11,266 nt of DNA from Phoronis ovalis. Its lineage: Eukaryota; Phoronida; Phoronidae. A program made the position numbers and the translations under genes. The notes below the pieces were generated by a model, which ran no database searches, was not told the origin of the DNA, and saw only the letters and a list, made by a program, of their open reading frames with translations. The stretch covers positions 13,166-24,431 of the forward strand of contig JAOXYB010023625.1 of assembly GCA_028565635.1 (NCBI GenBank), read 5' to 3'. Positions 1 through 8,865 of the stretch are shown piece after piece (the stretch's first letter is position 1; every line of letters starts with the position of its first letter).

Positions 1-228
1 ACTAAATATAAACTGTTGTAGGCCGGCGGTTGTACTAGGTGAAAGCTAGCTGTTTGCATGATTATTGTAGTTCAATGCCCTCAGTTCAAGCGATTTCTCA
101 TTCGCCCCCAGCTATTGTGATATTAAATAAAATGCTACGTAATTTAAAATCGAGGTTTAGACTAGGTGCAAGGCTAATTTGTTTTTGCCGGGTTAAAAAT
201 ATTAAAAAACAATTCGTAAAAATATTTA
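1..228. other. Left flank, no gene
   Basis: No coding exon or RNA gene is supported here apart from the Pol III terminator tracts serving the tRNA gene beside it. If the minus-strand matrix gene continues to the left, as its last visible splice donor implies, this is intronic sequence of that gene. Short open frames in this stretch run antisense to the tRNA and have no protein-like character. Confidence 0.5.
218..222 (-). terminator. RNA polymerase III terminator of tRNA-Glu
   Basis: On the minus strand, six bases after the last tRNA base, there is a run of five T. A backup run of six T lies at 209-204. Four or more T directly after a tRNA gene is the known Pol III stop signal in eukaryotes. 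Confidence 0.8.
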
Positions 229-300
229 TTCCCACTCCGGGAATCGAACCCGGGCCGCCTGGGTGAAAGCCAGGAATCCTAACCACTAGACCAAATGGGA
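229..300 (-). tRNA. tRNA-Glu(TTC): tRNA-Glu (anticodon UUC)
   Basis: A 72-base cloverleaf reads on the minus strand. The seven-pair acceptor stem (UCCCAUU with AGUGGGA) contains one U-G pair and is followed by discriminator A. The anticodon stem is CCUGG/CCAGG around the loop CUUUCAC, giving anticodon UUC, which decodes GAA/GAG as glutamate. The T arm is CCGGG/CCCGG with loop UUCGAUU. No CCA is encoded, as expected for a eukaryotic nuclear gene, and there is no intron. All stems pair, so it looks functional rather than a SINE head: a T-run terminator follows at once and no SINE body is seen. It probably lies in an intron of the matrix gene on the same strand. Confidence 0.95.
240..293 (-). 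promoter_or_regulatory. Internal Pol III promoter (A and B boxes)
   Basis: The A box TGGTCTAGTGG (293-283, minus) fits the consensus TRGYNNARNGG. The B box GGTTCGATTCC (250-240, minus) fits GGTTCGANTCC exactly. Both lie within the tRNA-Glu gene, and the intact boxes support transcription by Pol III through TFIIIC. Confidence 0.85.
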
Positions 301-974
301 ATGGTGCACAACAGGCAACACAATAAATGTATATGCTGAGGGAAACCTTCCGTTTATGAGATACTCACCGAAGCTTCGTTTATTGAAGATACTTTTTTAC
401 CACATTGTTTGCTTGCCGCAGTTACATCTGAAGTTATTATTAACTGTTGTATATCTCCCTAAAATAAATATTCCTAACATGAACAAAAGTACTACATTTC
501 TGGGATATCGACTGAAATCTTCGCAAATCAAAAAATTAAATACTCTTGTAATGATTTTTATTGTTTTAAACGCACTTCCTTTTAACTGGAGCCTCACAAC
601 ATTAAATCTTAGATGCGCCCTTGCAAGTTTTAGATATACGTAAAAAATATATTAGGATGTGCTCCAAAGAATTGAGCCAAATATTGAAGAATAATTGTTG
701 TTTTTTTTTAATCAAGTTGTATTTAAAGGACAACGACAATTTACCTGTATAGCTCCCCGTGCTATACAGCGTCCATTGACTAGTCGCTAACGCCCGCGCT
801 GAAGTTAAGAATACGCAATCACACACCTTTTAAATTCTATTTTTGCAATTATTTTACATTATAGGCTAGATGGAAAAGTATATGTGCTATTAAAATAGTG
901 AATTGAGTACAAACTACAGTGTCATGATCGACTTATATTATTACATATAATGTGCAGGTACATTCATTACATAC
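301..974. other. Probable intron downstream of the TSPN exon
   Basis: This starts right after the minus-strand donor of the TSPN exon (GAG, then GTATGT from 974). The next expected piece, the end of the TSPN domain with its second cysteine, is not found in any minus-strand frame. A spliceable-looking island at 798-745 is in the wrong phase and hits a stop, so it is not called. The only structure noted is a perfect stem-loop at 745-769. Confidence 0.6.
745..769. repeat. Perfect 9-bp stem-loop
   Basis: CTGTATAGC (745-753) and its exact reverse complement GCTATACAG (761-769) flank a seven-base loop TCCCCGT. On the minus strand the 3' arm ends in ACAG followed by GTAAAT, resembling a splice donor that such a hairpin could mask. 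No known family is recognised. Confidence 0.6.
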
Positions 975-1489
975 CTCAAAGTGTTCTCCTGGCATAGCGT
1001 CAACCACAGACCCAAGAGTCATTATGGTGTTAACACCAATCTGTGGCATGCTACTCCTTTGCAATGCCCGTGTCATGTCAAATGCGCAATCCACATATAA
1101 TGTAACACTCCCTCCCCTCACGCTATAAGCGAATTGATGCCATTCTCCATCTGAGAGATTGATAAAAAATTTTGGTGAGTTAAACCCTGGCTGTCCATTA
1201 TGATCTCGATACTCAAATACCGGATTTATCCCAACATGGATTCCTAATCGTGTTACATGTCCTGATGTGTCGGCAATTGTAAAAATAGTTCCCTGGTTTT
1301 CCGCTTGAGGTCGTGCTGTGATGATAATACTGAAATCTTGAGGGAAATACTTTTCGTGAAGCAGGCTTGACGTGAAAGCCGACACAGAAGTTGTTTTATT
1401 GAAATGAAACGCACTAGGTCTGTTCTGTACTATAGAAACACCTTGAGGTAGTTTGTTTATTGAAAGTCCTGATAAAACGTCGATTGCAC
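975..1489 (-). CDS. Exon: thrombospondin N-terminal-like (TSPN/LamG) domain
   Basis: The 515-base exon is bounded by acceptor TTTTTTCAG (ending 1490) and donor GAG/GTATGT. Two bases complete a glycine codon split from the TSP1 exon, and 171 full codons follow. TSPN marks include an opening IDVLSGLSINKLPQGV, FPQDFSIIITARP, LGIHVGINPVFEYRDHNG, then the hallmark DGEWHQFAYSV and VTLYVDC. The order and spacing resemble the TSPN of fibrillar and FACIT collagens more than that of thrombospondin-1. Such domains have a laminin-G beta-sandwich fold and bind heparan sulfate or matrix partners in known family members. Two N-glycosylation sequons (NKT, NLS) are visible. Only one cysteine is present; its partner is expected in the next exon, and the domain stops just before the usual final strand. 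The GTG at 1385 is an internal valine codon, not a start. Confidence 0.88.
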
Positions 1490-2002
1490 CTGAAAAAAGT
1501 AGAAAATTAAGGAATTACCCTCTTAGTTGCCAAGTGGTTTATAATGAAGGAATATATTTTTAACATTGAATAAAAGTTCATGTGGTTCATTTGCTTTTGC
1601 AGCTTTCTGGCTATATAATTGGTAAAAAAATCATTTGCTCATAATATATTAAAAAACAATAAATTTATCCGATCATAGTTTCTGAAAACATAATGTTTGA
1701 GTAACGGAATTATTGCCTCTTTCTTTAAATGTTATAAAAACAAACACCACATAAATATTATATTGAAAACGTCTGGAATAATTCCTCATAGAAGTGTTTT
1801 TTTTATATGTACCACAGATATTTTTTGGACACATAAGATGGATTTCTTTTCTGGAATTCGCATTAAAGTGATTCACGCGGCTTCAGTAAAACTTTTTTGA
1901 GTTCATCAACCTCAAATTGGTCCCCAATAGTTTCATGTTTTTCTTTTTCAACAATGATGTAATTATATAAACTGATAAGTGCTTAACCTAAAGTATAGGA
2001 CA

Positions 2003-2378
2003 CCGGGGTCACTCATTAGAACGTGAAGACGGGTATGCCCGGCGGTAAAGGGGTGTAGTTTTCGGTATGGCGCCAGTTCCAAGGGGATGCAGTATTTTAT
2101 CTTGTCCGGGTCAATGTTTTTTTTTCTCCATCTGACACTATTTAACTTGGTTCTAATTCTCCGCTTTAAGGGGGATTATTTTTCACAATGTCAAAGAAAT
2201 AGTTTCTAGTCTAAATGTTGGATATTACAGCAGGAGATTATAACAATGTGTTGATTTTCTTTGATGGAGTCCAAATCAAGGGTTTGGTTTGTGTCAAATT
2301 TCTTGTCCCGGGCAGGGATTTCTCGATCTTAGTGGTGGGTGGCATACCCGTAAGTAATATTTTTTATAGTGACCCCGG
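2003..2378. mobile_element. MITE-like element with paired inverted terminal blocks
   Basis: At the left, CCGGGGTCACT (2003-2013) is followed after 15 bases by ACGGGTATGCC (2029-2039). At the right the same two blocks occur in reverse complement, at 2368-2378 and 2341-2351, separated by 16 bases. Conservation of both 11-mers with nearly equal spacing makes chance unlikely. The interior has GC-rich words unlike the surrounding intron, including AAGGGG-TG(T/C)AG words at 2048 and 2081 and CTTGTCC(C)GGG at 2101 and 2303. A 66-codon open frame at 2215-2415 is probably a by-product of the repeat. True ends and target-site duplications are not defined, so the element may extend outward. No transposase is visible; a non-autonomous element is inferred. 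Confidence 0.55.
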
Positions 2379-4340
2379 AGGGACTGTACCCAGTAATTGT
2401 GCTCTTCCTAAATAAGTTATAACACATTGTAAATCATGCTAAATTGCATATAATCGAGCAAGAAACATTTCCCATGGTCTATCTAGCAACATTCTTTCAC
2501 CCACCCGTCTGACAAGATGTAACAGACATTAAAAATATCATACAAGTTGTTTTGCCTGTTATTCTTATTGATTTTAATTTATCTACATGAGAGCATAAGT
2601 TCACCAAGTCATTAGTAGATCAGTTTGGTATGAACACGAGTAGGATGACTGCGACAGTTATCTTGGACTAGATACATACATATATTCTATTACATCGTCG
2701 ATTGCGATTAATACCATACACTACCAAGCCACTCACGAATACCAAACAAAAAAGTAGATAACACATTTATAGCTTTAGCATATTATGTCATATTACATGA
2801 ATATTTAACCCGTTTTGAGTTTGAATTACAACCATTTTTATTAATTTTTGGTGTATTGTAGCATCCTTTGTTATTTAAATTCTGTTTTTCGTTAGTTGAG
2901 AGGGGTTTAAATCGAACCTATCCTAAAACTGCCACTGAAAAGCCAAATGCATCAGGGAGTACATGTCTAAATAATTACATGTGAATTCTCATTCGACATA
3001 AGTACAGTGTTTGTGAACATTTGGAAAATAACGTTAAACAACCTGCATTTAATATTATTAGATCTTTCTTTTACATTTTGGTGTAAATACGCCTTAATCA
3101 ATCCTTGGAATTTGGCCATATACTGCTATATTGCTGCAAGAATAATTTTTTTCGCAAAAAAAACAACAACATGTTGGTCTAGCTGTTTGTAAAACGAAAA
3201 AGATGAATGAATCATAACTCCATCCTCTATACTATAAGCAAAAGCAATGTGATTATAAGTGTTTTCTTAGTAAATAGATTTAGTACGGTCATAAGATAAT
3301 ATGATTATTGAGTTTCCCCTCATAAATCACGTGCGGAAATATTACAAACATGAATGCAATACTTCAATGCCTACTATGATTATATCAAAAGTATCTTTTT
3401 AATCTGCTAACAGGTTTCCTGCATGCATGCTGAATAACAGGCGGAACAACTTTATAACTGGTGAAATACAAAGTAATATATATTGAAAGCACATTTGCTT
3501 AGTTTGGTAGACAATCAGAACTATATTGGAGTCAAAAAAGGAAATCAAATTAATAGAAAGCATATTTTTGGTTAGTGTATTGGTGTAAAACATTTATTAT
3601 TTGTACTTTCCCAATTTCGAAGGCTAATAAGCCCATTTATGTGCTACCCTACTTAAATTAATATATACATTTATAGTATGGATATGTGTGTAATAAAACT
3701 ATTTTCAAAATTAATTAACATTAAAGTATGTTGTCGTAAAAATAAATTACTTGCCACTGTTTAGGATAATTGATAAATGTAATAGATCACGGACTAAAGC
3801 AGAAAATAGACTTAAGAGACTTAATTCCCCTCATTTAAGGTGCCAATTTATTGAACTATTCATTTGGAATGTATATTGGAAAGTCTAATTGCTCATAATG
3901 TTATTAACAACACATCCTGATTAGAATCACATTCAAAATATGTTGATGTTTGTTATCGCTTTTTTGAATTGGTGTACCTGTTGTACATGTAGAGTTAATA
4001 GTTATCAGCGTATGATCTTAATAAATATATCCGTTGTATTAACCTTCTGTTAAAGGAAGCAATTGGCCATAAAGTCAAATTGCAACGCCCCGATCGCTAT
4101 CATATACAAAACAAAAATATTACAGGTGAATTTAAGGTTCATTTATTTCTCTGATTTGTAAGCATAGTATACATGTTAAAGATCTGAAAGATGTACTTCA
4201 GTTATAATCTAAAGAGACCAAGTACCTTTATTATGTTTTGACAATTAAAAATGCTTGTCACGATTTCATTGAGTGGGAGTTTTACTGTTTGTAACCGATG
4301 TTTTCGTTATTTATTATGACTAATTTCCTTGATTGCAAGT

Positions 4341-4489
4341 ATTGATTTTTTAATAAAATATAGGCAAAATAAAATTGAGAAATAAATATATGTATAAACA
4401 TGAATCAAAATGTTTGTGCATCTATTGAATGTGCAATACATTGATTTTTGAATAAAATATGGGCAAAATAAAATTGAGAAATAAACATA
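4341..4489. repeat. Tandem duplication, 99-bp period
   Basis: The 50 bases at 4341-4390 match 4440-4489 at 47 of 50 positions. The sequences before and after each copy are recognisably similar but more diverged (for example TGCATCTATTGAATGTGCAA against TGCATATTTTGCAAATGCAA). This suggests about two units of a ~99-bp tandem repeat spanning roughly 4321-4550. It is AT-rich and noncoding. Confidence 0.75.
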
Positions 4490-4659
4490 CAAATATTTTA
4501 CATGCATCAGAAAATGCGACGGTGCATATTTTGCAAATGCAATGTACGGATCCACGTGTTAGCCTGGATTCATGTATACACAATTGCCATATGCCAATGC
4601 GTGAGTGACTTAGTTTTTAGTAAAATTATCTTGATAGGTTAAAAGATTTTAAAACATAC

Positions 4660-4809
4660 CTCTACATTTAAAATTATTACACGTTCTTTGTTGTCCGTGA
4701 GATCCATCACAATTTTTAAAATTTTTCTTTGTGCATTTTCGTGTCCTTATTTGTATGCCCCCTCTACAGGTTCTGCTGCATGGACTCCAGGATGACCAAG
4801 GTTTCCATC
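4660..4809 (-). CDS. Exon: one thrombospondin type-1 repeat
   Basis: The 150-base exon has acceptor CATTGACAG (ending 4810) and donor AGAG/GTATGT. It is symmetric phase 1-1: GA, 49 codons, then G. It encodes one complete TSP1 repeat starting WKPWSSWSPCSRTC. The tryptophan ladder W-x-x-W-x-x-W is the C-mannosylation motif. CSRTCRGG fits the O-fucosylation pattern C-x-x-(S/T)-C-x-x-G. Six cysteines (SPC, RTC, RKC, KNC, RTC, FKC) match the family's three disulfides, and the basic RTRKCTKK stretch could bind glycosaminoglycan. A single repeat per exon with phase-1 borders is the normal shuffled module. It joins in frame to exon 1 (making GGA) and to the TSPN exon (making GGT). Additional TSP1 copies were not seen in this window. 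Confidence 0.92.
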
Positions 4810-4906
4810 CTGTCAATGAAAATGAAATCAAATATTCATATTTTCTGTTAAATATCCTAATACCTAATTGCAGGTTGACTTGCAAACATGCACAGTAGAT
4901 GTCACA

Positions 4907-4946
4907 CCGGGCATGCCCGGGATTTCATGTTTAAACTACATCCCTT
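4907..4946. repeat. Palindrome plus fragment related to the 2003-2378 element
   Basis: CCGGGCATGCCCGG at 4907-4920 is a perfect 14-bp palindrome, matching 12 of 13 bases of CGGGTATGCCCGG at 2030-2042. Nearby, the reverse complement of 4933-4946 reads AAGGGATGTAGTTT, against AAGGGGTGTAGTTT at 2048-2061 (13 of 14). Two shared words in a GC-rich patch within AT-rich introns indicate a dispersed repeat family, although the word order differs between the loci. Confidence 0.5.
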
Positions 4947-5552
4947 GACCCTATATGGCAGCTGCTTCATAAGAGCTTGAAATTATCAGTGCTGGAGCTG
5001 AAATTGCGACAGGCCGGCAATCTTTATGATAAGAAAACTTGGGAACAACTCAGAAAATAATTAGTAGTAATTAATAATAATTAATAGTGCTTTAAAAAAA
5101 TGTTATAAAACTTGGATTTTTCAATTTGAAATAGCATTCATGCATTTTTTTTTCTGTCAGACGATGAATTAAAATTTAGGTTACAGGGCAAGTAAAGCTA
5201 ATTTTCCACGTTGTTTTGTGCATTAGTAAACATGAGAAATTGTTTAAAATTAAAGTCGAAAGAAATCATTTATTGGACAAGATATACGGCATGATTCTAC
5301 TGCGTGCGTAAAGATCACACCACATCAAAACATATACCAATTAGACATGCCACCTGACGATGCATATTTCTTTTTTTCTAATTAGTTAAATGGCTATATG
5401 TATCAAAAAAGAAAGAATTTTATTATAGAAATTGCTATTTTTCATAATAAATGTCCCGAGTTAATAGATAATGTTCTCTTAGAGCAGGCGTTTTAAAATT
5501 TTGGAAAAGTTGTACAGCCGTGACTCACTTATAATGAAATAACCTAACATAC

Positions 5553-5642
5553 GAACTGATTGCTTTCCTAATATAATGATATACGAGGAAAATAAATTTC
5601 TTCCCTTTGCTGAACCATCATTAGCAGCTAATTTTATCTGAT
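5553..5642 (-). CDS. Candidate 90-base exon, phase 1-1 (uncertain)
   Basis: The minus strand has an acceptor CATCTTGTAG (ending 5643) and a strong donor GTATGT (from 5552), enclosing 90 bases with no stop in the frame the gene requires: AT, 29 codons, C. Splicing between exon 1 and the TSP1 exon would make GAT and CGA at the junctions and add LAANDGSAKGRNLFSSY-type sequence without cysteines. That insert could act as a linker or a tail of the N-terminal domain. Against it, the polypyrimidine tract is weak, no family is recognised, and a 90-base open stretch with splice-like ends can arise by chance. The exon would be skippable without a frameshift. Confidence 0.28.
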
Positions 5643-5798
5643 CTACAAGATGATTATACATGTACTGATTGCACTGTCCATGTGCAGTAACTTTTCAGAT
5701 TAGCCATGCAGGAAAACATCAAAACATACTTGTTAGCTTATTGATTACATAGCGCTACCCCCGGGGATACTTTGTTACAATTTTGGTGGGGATCTGCG

Positions 5799-5970
5799 AC
5801 CCAACCAAAAAATCCTGGGCCATGTTTACACCTAAGTAACACTAACAAACAGACCCACATTTATACCAAAGCCACAAAATACCGAAGGTTAGCTTTACTA
5901 TTTTGTTTTCTGCATTGGCCACTAAATCATGACCCAAGTTTACACCTAAAGCACGAAAAAATACCCATAA
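5799..5970. repeat. Degenerate AC-rich repeat block
   Basis: Related words recur: CCATGTTTACACCTAAG near 5820, GACCCACATTTATACCAAAG near 5851, and GACCCAAGTTTACACCTAAA near 5930. The last two are followed by GCCACAAAATACC and GCACGAAAAAATACC. The second and third copies are about 80 bases apart; the first is shorter. The block breaks the AT-rich background and contains a 70-codon plus-strand open frame, which I attribute to the repeat composition. Confidence 0.45.
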
Positions 5971-6608
5971 TTATGGAAGGCTGAAAATGGTTCCCCCTTG
6001 GCACGTACCACAGAGTTGCAGCTAGTTTTTGTCATGTAAAGCACACCCCGACAATAAATTCAGAACAGCCGAGTAGAAGATGTTGTTGGTGATGAGGTGT
6101 TAATAGTTCCTAAGTGGGTGTTCAATAGATGTGGAATTTTTGATAAGATCATGAATTTAAAAATTGATTGATGGTAATATAACACCACAAAACTGGCCTA
6201 ATGCTATTTTCTTTTTCCAGGTCATTTCACAGCCTCGCACTATACCAGTACACGGTTTAATTTACAAAGCTATAGTTTTGTGAAATTTTTTATCTCAAAA
6301 GGATCTTTATATACGTTTAATAAACTCAAATGGATTTTTAGTAATAAATACTTAGTGTTGTGTTTCAAACGTTTAGCAGGAAGTTGCAAATATCAAAAAT
6401 AACATGTTTATTATAGTTTTCACACGGTAGCTAATTTTTTAAAAGGGAATATGACAGAATGATAACCGCGTGTATAATATTTTTTTATGTTTGATGTACA
6501 ATATCTCCTCTGTATCAGATTACATTGATATAATTAATGCTCAGAACATCGATTGTGCTTTGGTATGCGATTGCACATTCCTACGCTAAAGTGCATTCGA
6601 AGCAGTAA

Positions 6609-6923
6609 TTATCTTTCACTCATCATTATGTTCATCATATAATGAAGACGGATGACACGATTCGTTGTGTTACACCAAAGAATGTAAATGCCGGTAGTAT
6701 GACCGGCGCCAGAGATGTGTCTCTCTCACAAAGACCACCCCGTATGTGATGTCATCTCATAATGATCTTGTATAACAGGGTGAATACGAAAATGGCACTA
6801 TTGACAATGGATGCAAATACCTATGTGTGATTATATCCTCAGGGAATATATGTAGACAATGGTAATGTTGCCAATGCCAGCTCCTGGGGTACACCAGATG
6901 GCAGATACCGCGTACAGTGCCAG
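6609..6923 (+). pseudogene. Plus-strand coding-like islands, possible exon debris
   Basis: Three pieces look protein-like and run antisense to the host intron. From 6642 an ATG frame of 35 codons contains CVTPKNVNAGSMTGARD. From 6776, preceded by an AG, a second frame reads GEYENGTIDNGCKYLC and SSGNICRQW to a stop at 6863; its Y-x-x-G and cysteine spacing loosely recalls a von Willebrand type C module. From 6843, after TATATCCTCAG, 27 codons containing NVANASSWGTPDGRYRVQC end at CAG/GTACAG. The first and third share a frame separated by stops, while the second overlaps the third in another frame. This suits a decayed coding fragment, transposon cargo, or short exons of an antisense gene. No family match is certain. 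Confidence 0.3.
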
Positions 6924-6926
6924 GTA

Positions 6927-7080
6927 CAGGTATGCTTGAAATCTAGGATATATGAAACTCTAAGAGTACATCTTAGTTTTATTATTTTGACCCCTCCGGT
7001 TCATTTCAACTAGGATATATAAAACTCCAAGATACACTCTTAATTAGAGTTTTATATTGCCTAGATTTCAAGCATACCTG
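6927..7080. mobile_element. Foldback / MITE-like inverted-repeat element
   Basis: The 21 bases at 6927-6947 (starting CAGGTATGCTTG) are exactly the reverse complement of 7060-7080 (ending CAAGCATACCTG). Similarity continues inward (ATATGAAACTCTAA against AATATAAAACTCTAA). A second, nested inverted repeat pairs CTAGGATATATAAAACTC (7010-7027) with GAGTTTTATATTGCCTAG (7048-7065), with two mismatches. The left inner segment (6944-6975) also resembles 7010-7044 directly. The structure suggests a non-autonomous DNA element with a palindromic core, about 154 bp long. No clear target-site duplication was found, and no coding capacity exists. Confidence 0.65.
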
Positions 7081-7120
7081 TTGCTGACCTATCGCTGACC
7101 TGTTGCCGACCTGTTGGCAT
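7077..7120. repeat. 11-bp tandem repeat, four units
   Basis: Four adjacent 11-base units read CCTGTTGCTGA, CCTATCGCTGA, CCTGTTGCCGA and CCTGTTGGCAT. The first unit overlaps the final CCTG of the foldback element, so the array directly abuts its end. Small arrays at element ends are known for some non-autonomous DNA transposons. Confidence 0.7.
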
Positions 7121-8865
7121 ATACATAATAAAAATAAAGAGCATGACGGAAATCGAACTGCTGAATAATTGCATAAATTATATTGCTAGCCTATGCGTTC
7201 GCCGGTTTTGTTTTTAGATATAAATGAATTCAGGATGCACGAAGTTTTTAAAACACTTTCGCTTTTATGATTTCCCACACTACTTTTTGTAGATTTCATT
7301 AAATATTTAATATTATGTTTTGAACTATAGAGCCTACTGCACCCAGCTTTGTCACATAATAATGAGAGTTTAATGTTGTGCTTTGGCTAAGTCAAGCGGG
7401 TAATAATTACATTTATAATAAGTATTGAATGATTGCCTTGTGATATTTCAATCTTTCTAAAAAGTACATAGGTGTAGAAGAGCCAAATATTAAAAGTCAA
7501 AACAAATGGCATCCTTACACCCACTTTAAAATTAAAATCACATTTAGTTTTTCCATTTTTTAAAACGTTTGTTTTTTTTGGTTTATAATTATGATATGAA
7601 AGCGTTAATGCTATTATTGCATAGGCCTGGGCCTAGAATGTTTGTGTTAGCTTAAACAAATAATATTAAAAATATAAAAAAATTCGCTGGTTGCCATCTA
7701 GATTGCAAATGGGGATCTTTTATTTTAGCCAAAAATTTGTGATAGCTATTACAACACTATTGTCTTGCTGCGTGTGTAAATTAAAATACATTTTAGAAAT
7801 TCTAGAACATTAGAAATGGTGGAGAAGGGATTAAATGCTGGTTAAGTGCCCAATCGGATCGGATATATGCATGATACCAGACTTATTGCGCTCTGAACTA
7901 TTGATATCCGAATGTTAATTTAAAAATATCAGTGCAAATGATGCAAATGACGTAAAACCTTAGTTGGTTTAGAAGCAAGTACTTGCAAAGACTAAAAATG
8001 GACTATCGCAGGCTATTGAATATATATGTTTGTTACTCTTAAGTTTATTGCCCGATGGCTTGTTGCTACATTAAATTACAAAATTTAGTATCTTTTCCGA
8101 GTCATTCTACTTAGGGAAGATGCAACAATCAGGTGTGTCTGTATGTTTCCTGATGCATGCATTACACATCCTGTCAGATGTACCTAACAAGGTGTTATTT
8201 TAATTGAAATCTCCCTACTTAATGCGAATATATTTTATACGATTTTAATATGTTGATATAGCAGTACTGACAAGCGTTTGCTGGTGTTCTAATAATTATA
8301 AGTCAGAGTAACATTTTAAAACACTTTCCACTTGTTATAGAATCATTTAGCTTGTTCTTTTTCATCAAAGCATAGCTAAAAATGTATTCATTATGTGTTC
8401 AGCATGTTAAACAAATTTTGTGGCAAGATTCTCCTACAGGTAGACGCTAAATGAATTAGAAATCCAAAAACAATTGAACACAAACAACATCTTCTTTTTT
8501 CATTGAAACAATTCTTAAGATATTTTTATAAATTGTTTTAGTTAAACAGGTCTCTTGGATTAAAAAAAAATCCTCATAGTCTAGACAATCGATAAGTGAT
8601 ATTTGTTTTATTTTATTTAAAGGAGATTATATGATACATTTTTAACTATTTCCAAATGCTACCGACGTGTTTAATTTTACCACAAAAAATAATAAATCAT
8701 AATTCGGGATTTCCGAGTCATCATCATCCATCATAGTAAAAACAATAGGACTGCGTAAAAATAGTTTAAATTATTCTATGTTGTATAGTCGTGCCAGAAG
8801 TTTGATTTTATCTTGTGCCGTTAAATTAAGTATAACATTCAATTCATATTTTTATTAAAACTGTG

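Larger units (their letters stand above)
1490..4659 (-). other. Intron between TSP1 and TSPN exons
   Basis: This ~3.2-kb intron runs from donor GTATGT after the TSP1 exon to acceptor TTTTTTCAG before TSPN. It interrupts a glycine codon in phase 1. I found no further exon in it. It holds the inverted-terminal-block element at 2003-2378 and the 99-bp-period duplication at 4341-4489. The rest (about 2420-4320) is AT-rich with no gene or repeat I can support. Confidence 0.75.

Noticed and set aside
39-266. 75-codon plus-strand open frame
   Set aside because: Its end runs antisense through the tRNA-Glu gene and the translation has no domain character.
397-597. Minus-strand 66-codon frame ending in a cysteine-containing tail (CNCGKQ)
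   Set aside because: The frame is mostly hydrophobic, AT-driven sequence. The only spliceable segment is 27 bases and stops in the required phase.
745-798. Minus-strand 54-base island with AG and GT borders as the next exon after TSPN
   Set aside because: TSPN ends in phase 0, and in that phase the island reads CGC GGG CGT TAG, an immediate stop. It is open only in phase 1.
933-974. Continuation of the TSPN frame past GEHFE to a stop
   Set aside because: This is read-through of the GTATGT donor into the intron; the TSPN domain is incomplete there and needs its next exon.
2215-2415. Plus-strand 66-codon frame with KFLVPGRDFS and VGGIPVSN
   Set aside because: It overlaps the right arm of the inverted-block element, so it is most likely a reading of repeat sequence. 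No family is recognised.
3399-3593. Minus-strand 64-codon frame in the TSP1-TSPN intron
   Set aside because: AT-rich, low-complexity hydrophobic translation with no convincing splice borders.
4307-4555. Minus-strand 82-codon frame with repeated FSILFC(P/L)YFI
   Set aside because: The internal repetition is explained by the 99-bp-period DNA duplication, not by a protein repeat.
5772-5984. Plus-strand 70-codon frame
   Set aside because: It lies in the degenerate AC-rich repeat block, and the composition accounts for the open frame.
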